Shown in pieces: positions 12,651-23,800 of a stretch of DNA of 64,000 bases (positions are counted from its first letter, which is position 1; each line of letters begins with the position of its first letter). The position numbers and the translations under genes are program-made. The stretch is taken from contig OX485805.1 of the NCBI GenBank assembly GCA_950295325.1, positions 26,151,501 to 26,215,500 on the forward strand, written 5' to 3'. This DNA comes from Polytrichum commune (taxonomy: Eukaryota; Streptophyta; Polytrichopsida; Polytrichales; Polytrichaceae). Below the pieces are notes generated by a model. The model made no database searches. It was not told the origin of the DNA and saw nothing but the letters and a program-made list of their open reading frames with translations.

Positions 12651-12900
12651 TCAACTAATTGGCATAGATGTGGTCCAATGATCGAGGAGAACCGGCAGTT
12701 AGTTGCAAATGAACCAGTTGAGTTTAAAAAATAACCGGTTGAAGTTCAAGACTGCAAGAAAATTACTGATCATTTTAGAAAAAAATATAGAATATACCCC
12801 AACTTTAAAAAAGGAAAACTGGAGGAAGTAAACATGCAACCAGTTGGAGTTGCAAACACTAGGATCTCAACCGATTATGCCCAACAATCTCCCCGAGTCC
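12650..12900 (-). repeat. CCGGTT-type interspersed repeat
   Basis: Reversed copy carrying GAACCGGCAGTTAG, AACCGGTTGAAG and CACTAGGATCTCAA, in that order, which is the complement order of the plus-strand copies. Confidence 0.8.
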
Positions 12901-13179
12901 CCGATCACTGATGTGGTCAAAGCAATTGGCGCGCACCACCACCAAAGTTAGAAAAACTATTTACGCAGGTAAAGCCTAGGGAGAAACTCACTCACTGCCT
13001 AAATTTGGGGGAATCATTTTTCATGAACTGTAATTGTGTGACAATGGTCACCAAAGTCACCGGGGCCGAGCATCGCATTCTAATTAACGAAAGGATCTAT
13101 TCAATAGTCAACATTGCTTGTACATATATACTCACTTCACTGTCCACTACATTCCTGCCAGCCAAGGACTTAGCAAAAC

Positions 13180-13954
13180 GGTCGAGGAATCTCTCAACAA
13201 GGGTTCAAACCATGGGTTTGATTCTTCTTTGAGAGAACTTTCTATCAAGAGCTCGTTGTCGTTGAGGCGCCTAATATTCTGGATCAAGATCTCATCTACA
13301 ATTTATAGGGTACCGTAATTTCAATAAGGTTGGGGAGTGATTTTGATCAACCCGGAATCAATAATGTCATGACACATGTCTTGGTTTTGAGTGTTAAAGT
13401 GAGGAATGAATGGTTATGGTAGACTGTAGATATTGGTAATATGTTTGGACCAACTTTTGGTTTCAAAAATCCACAATAATTTGAATGTAAGGAATAAAAT
13501 AATTGAAAATTTTGCAGTCCTCTTCATTTGTATCGTCCTACATGGGAATATTTTGCACCGCCTCATACTTCTTTGGACCTGACTTACGATCTCCTAAGTG
13601 ATTGGTTATATGTGCCTCTACTCTAGCTCGTTGTTTATTGGAACCTCTTCTTTGCACCTCACAATATTTGAGAGAATATCATGATCTAAAACAGGGTGTG
13701 TGCATGGGTTCTGCTGCCCTAAATTTTGGATTGGCCTATGCAAAGCTAGCTTGGCCCACCCACCCTAGTAAAACAAGCTAGAAAGTTGGTTTGTGATAGG
13801 CCAACACCACTTTTTGTGTATAGTAATCTAAGCATTAAAAAAACTTGGTTGACTTTGAGTTAATTCTCATAAACTCAGGGTTTGCAATGGGATTAAGCCC
13901 ATGGTTTCATTTGCTTTACTTTATGAATAACTCCAATGTCCAAGGAGAATTTTG
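13180..13954. other. Upstream part of a composite repeat, no gene
   Basis: The stretch from about 13,200 and especially 13,720-13,940 (AGCTTGGCCCACCC motif) matches 50,820-51,190. In both places it is followed by a CCGGTT repeat and then a TA-flanked MITE. No coding frame is supported. Confidence 0.6.
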
Positions 13955-14130
13955 GACATAATATATTGAGATCCTAGTGTTTCCAAGTCCAACCGGTTAC
14001 ATATTGACATCTTTTGGCTTTTCTTTATTCATTTTGAGGTATATTTTGTAATTTTTTAAAAGTGATCGGTAATTCTTTTGAAGTCTTGAACTTCAACCGG
14101 TTTTTCTTAAACTCAATTGATTCATCTATA
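13955..14130 (+). repeat. CCGGTT-type interspersed repeat
   Basis: Plus-oriented copy. Its right end is interrupted by the MITE beginning at 14,135, since the usual continuation (TCTGTAACTAACTG) stops at the MITE border. Confidence 0.8.
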
Positions 14131-14134
14131 ACTA

Positions 14135-14762
14135 CACTAAATAGGATATTTAGTGTTTGATTATATTTAATGTTGTTACCACCCTACCTTGCTCAAAACT
14201 AATTTTCAATTTTTTGACAATAGAGTTATCCTTTAATTCAAAGGAGTTAGGTAGGGTCCGTAGGGAGTTTCTTACAAAACCTTCCATGTTTGGCAAGCTT
14301 GAGGTGCATGCGTCGGAGGTCGTGTGGAGGTTTGAACCAATAACATTCTATATGAGGGAATTGAGGGTCAAACTCATTTTAGCACCGCCCTCAATTCCCT
14401 CATATAGAATGTTATTGGTTCAAACCTCCACACGACCTCCGACGCATGCACCTCAAGCTTGCCAAACATGGAAGGTTTTGTAAGAAACTCCCTACGGACC
14501 CTACCTAACTCCTTTGAATTAAAGGATAACTCTAATGAGTGTTAGAAGATATGATAGAATTCTCCTTTTATGATTGCTATTTAATCTTTTCATTTCCTTA
14601 CTAACACTAAATTCAAACATGTAACTTCCACATAATATTACTATAGTTGATATTTTGTGTTTGAGTTTACATTTAATATCACTTACTTTCACGGGGTTAT
14701 TGATATTTAGCGTATACATTTGTATTTAGTGTATCAAACACTATAATATATCCTATATAGTG
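14135..14762. mobile_element. TA-flanked MITE with CACTAAATA termini
   Basis: Inverted ends read CACTAAATAGGATATTTAGT on the left and, less well kept, ATCCTATATAGTG on the right, with TA directly outside each end. The body is shared with 28,321-28,600. It is longer here because a 312-bp palindrome sits inside it. TA duplications fit Tc1/mariner-type mobilisation, while the CACTA start alone would suggest CACTA elements, whose 3-bp duplication is not seen. Confidence 0.85.
14222..14533. repeat. Perfect palindrome, 146-bp arms, 20-nt loop
   Basis: Bases 14,222-14,367 and 14,388-14,533 are exact reverse complements in my base-by-base reading, separated by 20 nt. The host MITE, compared with its relative at 28,321, is split between GACAAT and the downstream GTGTTAGAAG. 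AAT is present on both sides, as expected of a 3-bp target duplication. No coding function. It is either a very young foldback insertion or a cloning or assembly fold-back artefact. Confidence 0.93.
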
Positions 14763-14899
14763 TAGTGGTCAATTGTTCCTGTTCATCATAGCAAAAAACT
14801 ACAAATGACTTGAAAATTTGTATCCACATCCACATGGAGGTGTGCTCACCTGTTATTGGGAGAACAAGAAATGGGGAGAGAGGGTTCAATTATTGCATA

Positions 14900-15005
14900 C
14901 TCCCTCCGTTTCAAAATAAAAGTTATGTTTTAGAAAATCCGTGGGCTTGAGGTCATTTTTTGCACTTTTAGCACGAAACTGCATGCGTTGCATAGCTCTC
15001 ACTAA
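14900..15005 (+). mobile_element. Stowaway-type MITE, left end only
   Basis: Directly after TA at 14,898-14,899 comes CTCCCTCCGTTTCAAAATA, the well-known Stowaway terminus of plant genomes. The right terminus is absent. The sequence runs into the LTR-like repeat at about 15,010, so the element is truncated. Confidence 0.75.
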
Positions 15006-15009
15006 GTGT

Positions 15010-15950
15010 GTCACGCACCTCTCCAAAAGGGATGCCCAAAACACCATGGGCACAAGGGGGACCCCGGAGTGACACCCGGGACTTGTGGCGCCGATGGTGA
15101 GAAGGCCCAAGTGATCATAGTGCATGTGGGTGAGGGCCCTGGGCATTGGGAACGCCTCCTACCCACGGAGACTAGGAGGCATGAGGCTAGGGTAAGGCCA
15201 TGAGTTATGCTTAGCTCATGGCATGAGGATTCTAGAATGCTCAAGAACACCTCATTTGGAGGTGTGAGCTAGGAGATATGCCAATTAGAGTGGGGCGCTG
15301 TCCCTGGAACAGCGGTGGCATGGGAGTGGCTCCAGCCTCCCGGGACTGCAAAGGTTTAAACATGCACAACTTCCTCAATACTTGCCCAAATGGGGCAAGT
15401 GAGGTGTGCATCGGCATCTACGTGAATTTTAGATGACGATATAATGTTGGTTGTGAGAATCCAAGACCGCACGTGGAAGTTATGGGGGTCTGAAGTTGCT
15501 GGGGGATTCTAGCCCCAGCGGCTAAGAGAAAATGTCTACTTGGTCCCCACTCTAGGTAGAGAGACAAAATGTTTCTTGATGGTGGGGGAGGGGCCCCGCC
15601 AGAAGTCCTAGAGGCTTATATGGGTGAGGTGGTGTGGCCTCACCCACCCGAGGCCGAACGGCAAGGCCTCCATGGGCATTGACCCAATGTGAAGGCATAG
15701 TTGCCTAGTATGGCTCGGGTAGTTGTAGTGTTGCTCCGGCAATGGGATGATCAACTTAAGGTTAGACTTTCATGGATGGAAGTCCACCTCACACCATTGG
15801 TTACCGATTGAGCGGTGAGTCCCGAATACAAGTGTAGGAGGGTTGGTCCCCCTCATATGAGCTTAAGGGTCCGCGGTTTTGGGGAGCTAATCATTAGCAT
15901 GGCGGAATGCGAAGGGTTAGTGCTCGTACAAAAGTGAGAGGGTGGCTGTA
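15010..15950. repeat. LTR-like GC-rich repeat adjoining the SF3a60 intron
   Basis: Shares two blocks with 9,908-10,165. It is GC-richer than the flanks and has no long ORF. Its right edge lies within about 20 nt of the splice donor following the last visible SF3a60 exon (15,971). Exact borders and class are unknown. It could be a solo LTR or part of a larger element inserted in the intron. Confidence 0.6.
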
Positions 15951-15970
15951 GATTGACAGATGCAAGGTAC

Positions 15971-18900
15971 CTGGCCGAGTCCATGGAGCTTGTAGAGCCA
16001 GTAAGGAATTGGCTTGCCATCCCAGCCCATTGGCAGCTTCAGAGGATTATAGATTTGCTGTTCCTCATCTTCACTCTCACTTTCTGCAGTAACTTCCTCC
16101 TATGTGGACGAAGGCACCCAATCAGAACCACAATCAGAACCAGTGAACAGATATTTAGCTGTCAAGTCCAAGATGAAACTCCAAAGGGACATCTACCCAA
16201 GTGTTGTAAATACAAGGAGGATCTCAAGGAATAGGCAATCAACGAATGGAGTGATAACCAGGTTCCTCAACATCAGATAGTCACAGACTGTAAACTCTAT
16301 CACACAACGCAGGAACAAACATCTAGTAGCATATACTGCAGAACCAGAATCAAAGATGTCCAGAAATTTTCAAAGCCGCTTCCACAAGAATTATGCAAAT
16401 CAATTATGATAAGGCCACTCCCAGAAAGGCTCCGTCCATTTCATGGTCTCATGGAAAAAAAGATAGCAAATGAAATCTACATTTAGTCAAACAAGAGTCA
16501 AACGCCACCAGGGATAGAACACAGATGATGACAGAAGACTACCTCTTCACGCTCAGCTTCCATTTCCTCATAGGTTAGAGCTTGCTTCTTCTCCACATGA
16601 GACTTTGTTTCTTCAACAGCCTGCACCAAAAGAAATTTTTCTTATTAAATGTCTTGTTATGAAATGGAACTGACTTCAACAATAACTCATTACATAAAAA
16701 CAGCCATAGGTGACAGCCTTCTTCAGCAAAGAAGTGAAATATTTTGCCACTTCCTCAGTGCCACCTAATGAAATTCTAGCAGGTACAGACACACAAGCAC
16801 AAATACCTCTAGTAGAAGCTCACAGAGCTTCTGCATCTTGACTTCAGCAAAAGCAATTTCCTTGGATAAGGAAACCTGCTGTGCCACCTCCTTCTCTGAC
16901 TTCATTGAGGTGGGTGCCTGATATCCTTTAGGGAAGTGCTTACGGTCCAGCTGATCCAAAGGTGTTCCCTGCAGCACAAACCAAAGAACAAAAGCAACTA
17001 AGACTGGCTTTCATATAGCATCAAATTGATCCCTTGAATCCATCAGTGTTATCCAAAGCATACCTCCTGACAAAATTCACGAGAATACTCCTAAACAAGA
17101 TGCACCTAAGTAAGAACCCAATAACCAGAACCAATGGTATTGTAGATACATCTAATAACCACTACAATTTGAGATTCAAGTTCCTTAATTTGTCCACAAC
17201 ATATGGACAGCCCACCTTGGTAAGAAAGAGACGTTCTGCCCGTTGCTGTACTGTGCCACCTGTCTTCAGCCCCAATGCTCCAAGAGCCTGGTAAATGTCA
17301 TAAGTCCACAAATCAGAAAACTATTTGCCACCAATCAAAGGCATGCATTGCACACATAAGAAGAGTGCCAATTATTACTATGATAATCATGCACAATAAT
17401 CTGACCCCAAAGCATGCTCCTCCTTGTCTTCATCCCTTCGTAGCTCTTCCTCTTCATCTTTACTATTCTTGCTGTTCCCCATCTCTATACATTAGAGGAA
17501 AAACACTCTAAAAACAAAAAAACAAAAAAAAACTTTCGTACAAACACAGACTTCAAACTGACCAAAAGAGGTAAAATGTTCTAACAAACAAATGGAAACC
17601 CCCGTAGCTGATACCTTAGACATGCATACCGTCTAATCAAATTTAGTGAGGTAACAACACTTAAAATGGAATTGTGTGACATTCCAATGTGGAAATACAA
17701 CCTGTGGTTAAAGATTTAAAGTTTCATAAATTTGATAAACAGTTGAATGTATAAGAGAATGGGTTAAAGGAACAAAACAGTTGTTTGGTAACTTACCTCT
17801 TTCAGGCGCTCAGGGCCTAGGTCCATAAGCTCCTCAATTGTGTCATAGTCGTCCACATCCACAACAGCATTCCCTTTAGTAGTCGATTGCCCATTTCCAA
17901 CTCCCTTGTCCTCCCACCCTTGAACAGTTCCTGCTTGCCATTTCTCCTCAAACTCCACATTGACCTGCAAGAGCAGTCAATTGACACTTGTTCCACCAGC
18001 AAAACATGTACCTAATCAGACAGATCCTCACATAGTAACAATAAGCACTTGGGTATCATTGAGGGTGTCATTGGATCCTTGGGCACATATGCAGCATTTG
18101 AATGTCCTCCTATAATATACTGTGGCCCTCTGTAATGGGTGACAAAGTGCAGCTAGCAAACTGTCAAAAGGTGCACACAGACCTACCAAGACAAGATAGG
18201 CTGGAAAATGTTCCGGGCCGTTCTAACAAAACCAGTTTGACAAACACACCTTAGCAAAGATCTTGTCCACATCTTGTAGAGGTTCAGTTCGCCCAAAAAA
18301 TGAAAGCAAGTAAGCTGTCACTGCAGTCAAGTAGTCTTGATATTGTCTGCAGTTCAAGACAAACACCACCTTCGACTAGGTATCTTTACCTAGTAATCAC
18401 AGATCTTGATAGCAATAAATACATATTATACAAAACACCAAGATATCAGGAGATAAAGCATGCCCCCATGCAAAAAATACATTGCATGCTAGGAAAAATA
18501 CCAGAAAAGAGGAAGGGACTTACTTCGTCAGCTTATGACTTCGGGAGATCTTATGAGTTTGTGAAAATTCATCTAGGAAAGCCGAGTACTCGATTGGGTG
18601 CCCAAATTTGGAGTTCAGAAATTGGTTGTACAGCTCATGCATATCCAAATATCTTCCATAAACTTCCTGGACTTCAAAAGAAAAAGAAATTATGTCCTCA
18701 AATCTTTAAAAAATTTAATTTAATAACCTACAAAACTTCACTCTACTCCAGATAACAGGCATCACTGCAGTCAATTAACAATCAGCTCTCTAAGGTTGCT
18801 CATGGGCCTCAATTTCCAAAATGTATGAGCAAAGGCAAATCCAACTCACTTGCTTTTATTAACCTCTACTTCCAAAACTCCTAGACCACCACAACAGAGT

Positions 18901-19312
18901 GCATTTTGATGCAGTGAGCAGGAAAATCATACCTCCCCACTAAAGTCAATATAAGGTTCCTCCTTGAGATATTCTTCTGGATCATCGAGATTATTCACAT
19001 CTCGGGCATTAGGATGGCGTCTGTGGTACTCACGGATCTACAACAGCACAGCCCCAAATTCTTCTGTGTTATATTTGGAACAACTACACGTCCAGGAGAA
19101 ATCCATACCACACACAGTCAAGTGTGCAGATACACTTTTTCAGCATACAAGTAACTTTCAACCTCGTGATCAAACTACCACCTGCAAGAAACTCTGCAGA
19201 ATTTAGATAGATAGACCCAAAATTAACCCGGAAACTAAAGTACACGTACTTCTTTGAATCGCTCGTAGAAAGAAGTGAAGAAGTTCTGCCCAACACCCTG
19301 ACCTCCATTATA
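15971..19312 (-). CDS. SF3A3: Splicing factor 3A subunit 3 (SF3a60), partial: nine internal exons
   Basis: SF3a60 is a U2 snRNP component needed for prespliceosome assembly. Exons in order: 19,250-19,312 (left limit uncertain), 18,933-19,037, 18,524-18,666, 18,250-18,346, 17,797-17,964, 17,216-17,287, 16,807-16,968, 16,543-16,620, 15,971-16,099. All join in frame through GT-AG sites. Diagnostic stretches are [51 protein letters not shown] (the SAP-like part) and [20 protein letters not shown]. About 338 codons are visible of a family length near 500. The first about 75 residues and the last about 95, including the C2H2 matrin-type zinc finger, are not in the window. The 5' side meets a CCGGTT repeat at about 19,314 and the 3' side an LTR-like repeat within 20 nt of the last donor. 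Frames and splice sites are undamaged, so this is either a gene with TE-expanded introns or a recent truncated copy. Confidence 0.9.
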
Positions 19313-19313
19313 A

Positions 19314-19520
19314 ATCAATTGAGATCCTAGTGTTTCCAAGTCCAACCGGTTACATGCTGACATCCTTCAGTTTTCTTTTATTAGATTGGGGTATATTTTT
19401 ATAGATTCCTCTCAAATGATCGGTAATTTCCTGCACTCTTCAACTTCAACTTCAACTGGTTATTTCTCAAACTCCACCGCTTCATCTGTAACTAATTGAC
19501 GGTTCTCCCCGAGCATATTA
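19314..19520 (+). repeat. CCGGTT-type interspersed repeat at the SF3a60 5' border
   Basis: Starts GAGATCCTAGTGTTTCC immediately beside the first visible SF3a60 exon and runs to the ACGGTTCTCCCC motif, as in the other plus-strand copies. Confidence 0.82.
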
Positions 19521-20189
19521 ATTCCACCCCTAACTGGATTCTTTTGTTTTTGTCCGGTCTCGTCATCTTACATGGCTCATAGAATGTCCAACTTTTTGGG
19601 AATGATGTTTGGTCATTAGAGAGAGAGAGAGAGAGAGATCACGGAGGATCGCCAAGCAATTAGTAACTGAAAGCATTTACTCAAGGATGATTTGGTCTCA
19701 TGTGCAGGCTCGAGGTGGTCACTCACGACTTTAAGATAGTGCTACAACCCAATACCACTCAATGTTATTTGCATGTATCAATAAAGTATTCTTGTCGTTT
19801 TGTTATGAATTAACGTTAATTTATGTCAAGATTCCTATATTTTGATAAATGGTACAATTTGCAAACAAAGTAGAAACTATGAACTAAGTTCGTGAACACT
19901 ATAAAATATATCTACCTATAAGATCTTGAAAAATACCTCAACGTACCATTTTATCTACTAATAAGGTGCCAATTATTCATGACATTTAAATTAACACCCC
20001 AACCACAGGTGGTTTTACAAAATGTAATACTGTAGCTTAGTAATCTCCCCAGGAGGCCTTTCTTCAACCCCCCAAACCTCTCACCTCGATCGGACTCCAC
20101 CTTCTCCCACTTCCACTTCCCTTTTACTTCCCAAATGCCTTCCTTCTCCACCAGTGGCCGGGAAGTTTTGGGCATACTAGATAGTCGGT
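19521..20189. other. No gene seen; short GA microsatellite
   Basis: A (GA)n run lies at about 19,618-19,638. The rest is AT-rich, without homology I recognise or a supported ORF. I looked here for the missing SF3a60 N-terminal exon and found none. Confidence 0.6.
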
Positions 20190-20365
20190 CTAAGATCCTA
20201 GTGATTCTAAGTCCAACCGGTTAAATGTTGACATAATCTTCCGGTTTTAATTGCTTCCATTCATTTGAAGTATATTCCACCATACATTCATTCGGCAATT
20301 CTCCTGAAAGTCTCCAACTTCAACCTGTTCATTTGTGCCTAACCAAACCGCCGATTCTCCCCGAG
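20190..20365 (+). repeat. CCGGTT-type interspersed repeat
   Basis: Plus-oriented copy (GATCCTAGTGATTCTAAG, AACCGGTT, CCGATTCTCCCCGAGCA). Its right end is abutted by the MITE at 20,371. Confidence 0.8.
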
Positions 20366-20370
20366 CAGTA

Positions 20371-20708
20371 CACTAAATAGGTAGATTAGTGTTAGATGAA
20401 GATTAGTGTTAGATGCAATAGTTACCTAAAACACTAATTTTCAACTGATATTACAATTAGTGTTTGAATAGGGTTTGAACAAATTATACCTTTTACGAGG
20501 TTCTCATATTCTTCTTCCTTCAATTCTTCATTCCAAGATTTACAAAATATCATCTAACACTAAATGCGCTCATGTAAATATTTAAAGTTACTACTTGGTA
20601 CAAATAGTGTTAGAGTTGACATTTAGTGTTCTAACACTATAGAGACAATTTACATTTAGCGTTTTCGTCGACTATTAGTGTTTCCAACACTAATCTACCT
20701 ATTTAGTG
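20371..20708. mobile_element. TA-flanked MITE with CACTAAATAGG termini
   Basis: Perfect inverted ends CACTAAATAGGTAGATTAGT, with TA outside both. Several ATTAGTGTTAGA motifs lie inside. The internal sequence differs from the 28,321 type, so it may be a sister subfamily. Confidence 0.85.
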
Positions 20709-20879
20709 TAGTGCTCTTCACCTCCTACCCCGCGAGCGACGTTCCTCATTTCGACACACCCACTCTTTCCAAAATCAGGCCACAACCACAACGTCGACCA
20801 GGCTGAAAGAAAGGAAGGCTACAACATTTCTCACGCCTTCCCGGGCCTCCCTCCAACATTTGACATTTGATAATGGTAT

Positions 20880-23800
20880 TCTTGTAGTGCTTAGTCGTGC
20901 TATTATAGTATTTTTGTATTGGTGAGTAGTGTTCTTGTTCATCGTGTTGTATCCCTGTTGTTTTTGGGTGTCTCAATCCCTTGTCATTATTGGATTCTAC
21001 CCTTTATCGACATACTTAATAACATAGGGCAACCCATGTCTTATGTTAATGGTTTCCTTATATTATTAAACATGTTAACAAAGGATGCCTTAAAACACCA
21101 CACATATGGTGATTTTAAACAAAAAATAAGAGTCATTCTTTGGAGTAGGGTAAGGTTGAGTTTGTATGGAAAAACTTTCAATTCAAACTACCAAAGCTTG
21201 CAAGATAATGGCGCAAAGTAGAAGTAGAAAAAAGGGTATTAGGAAAAGTAAAAGAATGTTAGGACAACATGTCCCATGTGCATATGCTATTTTCGATCCT
21301 AGAATTTTCTGAAAATCTGAGAGGTGGAACAAGGAGGTCCCAAACATCTCACCCACCTTTCATAACAAGCTTTGATACACAACAAGCTAATGAGCTCTTA
21401 ATAGAAAGTTTTCTCAAGGAAAGATCAAGCTCACAGTTTCGCCACTCTTTGAGGGACTTTACAATGAACTCTAATGGTTTGTTACCTATTGAGCCACTTC
21501 AACCACTAACCCTTAACTTCTTGGAGTGTATTTTGATTTCATTAGATCGTCTCAAAAGTAAGCTTTCTAAAGTTCAATTTTTATTGCACCTGAAAAAAAA
21601 GTAGTTGCCAATGATTTTAAGATCCCATCAATACAATAGCATTATTTAGTATTTCCTATGATTTGTTTATAATCAAATTAGTATCATTGAAGTTCAAGAA
21701 ATTGTGTTCAATGTATGCAATGGTGTTATACTCCAAACTTTCAAGATTACATCACGAATAGATATACCCTTTGAAGTAAGAAAAAGAGTTCATAGAAAAT
21801 TGACAATTTTCAATAAACATAATAATATGAAGTGTCTATATTTAGAAATGTATCCACAGAGGAAAAGTGACATTAAATACTATGTTTAGTGTCCTATGGT
21901 ATTTTATGTCACTATGGTAAAAAAAATTATCACACTTCTTATGAATAAGTGAACAAATCCTGTCATGGATGATGGATGAGTTCATCCATCGGCCCAAACC
22001 CTACAGTCTATTGTCAGCAACTTGTGATGAAATATTATCATGGATGATTGAAATTTGGATGAAAAAGCACTTGGTAAGTGACAGTAATTGCAACACTATA
22101 AATCCATAATCCCAAAAATAAAATTACAAGGAATGACAAATAGTGTTGGGTTAACAATTAGTGTTGGCGACACCACACTATAGTTTGCACTTAATATTGA
22201 GCAAGACAATTAGAATTGGTGACATTGAATATCATATTTAGTGTAGTTCATTCTCGACTTTCAAATTTTTTTTTGTGAACAACCATCTTTTCATATTGGA
22301 ATGGGATCACCGCCATTCACAAGAAGATTTCATGAGGAACAAAATGATACATATTGTGACCTTCCTAGCACTTTCCTTCTCGGCCTCTCACAAAGTTAAG
22401 GTTTAAATTATGTCAAGGTTTCTAAAACTCACCCCTCACATGTAGGTCTTCATGTGTCATAATTTGCCCAAATTTCAATGCCTATAATCATTATTATGAG
22501 GCTTGCCTACAACTTGTTCACATGTTTTTAATGTAGTACTAGCTTTTGGACCCATGCATATGAGATAAGATATGTAAGGGTTTAATCTATACATTTAGAA
22601 AGGTTATTGATATTTTGAAGTGAAGGTAATTGTACAAAAGGGGGGCCTTATGGGTTAGAGAAAAAATGACAACATATGTGTTAGTTTCATCCAATTTACG
22701 TCTTCATCCATTATTGTCATGTGATACTATTGAATTTCCCCAATAACTACCCTATCCATTTTTGTTAGGGTTCGCACGTGGGCTCTATGTTTCCAGGAAT
22801 TTATAGCACTATGCATAGAGTTTACTATTCATTCAAGAATATTCACAAGAGACAATGCTCATCCCAATATTATTCCTTGAAATTACTATGAATAGAAACA
22901 CTCTCATTAAAATACCGACATTATTCACAATATTCTTGCTATTCAAACCGGCATTATTTATTATTTGTATTGGCATCAATTTCTTCCTATTTTCGAAGCT
23001 CCTTCCCATGAAGATAAGAGAGTGGAAACCCATGTAATATACTAAATATAGAATGGAACAAAACTTTGAAGCTGAGTAAGGTTATGGATTTCGAGGATTC
23101 TCAACGTAAGTTGTGAGCTTCTTATTTAAACTTTACAACTGAAAAGGAGGGACATAGTGAACATTTGAGCTTTTGTGTAAATTCTCAACTGCTCTCAAAC
23201 CTAGACATCTTTAATAAACATCCTTGTGCCCCCTTCCCACTTGACTTTAGCTAAGCCTAAAAGTTGGTTCCAAAAGCACGGCCTTCACACCATTGACACC
23301 ATCTAGTCCCAAGCCTAGTTGGCAAATGATGTGGCATGGTCTAAAAGTGGAGGTTTTAAGCCTCAAGCACCGACCCTCCCATCAATACCTAGACATGAGG
23401 CAAGAATGTAAGGCGTTTAAAAGTGTCGCCTCCTGCCCTTGTAATTGGTTGCTTTTAGTCTTAACTATGAGGACACAAGGAGCTTCATTAACCAAAACCA
23501 ATGGTGAGATAGATGAGAGGTAAGGCATTTGAGGATGGGACAAAAACTATCCAACATGTCATTGCTTGATAGATAAAACAATGAACATGTGTGAAAACTA
23601 CTTAACTAAGACCTACTCGACAATCTCCCAAACAAGTTCTTGTAGGTGCATTGGGTTTTTAAAGCTCTCTCCGGTTTTTAGGAAATACTTTGGTTATTTT
23701 GGTAAAGTCAAGTGGGAAGGGGGCCATGTTAGTGAGGCGTTGTGAATGCAGGGTGTGGTTTTGTGGGCAGACCACATCCAAAAGACATCCATTCACAATG

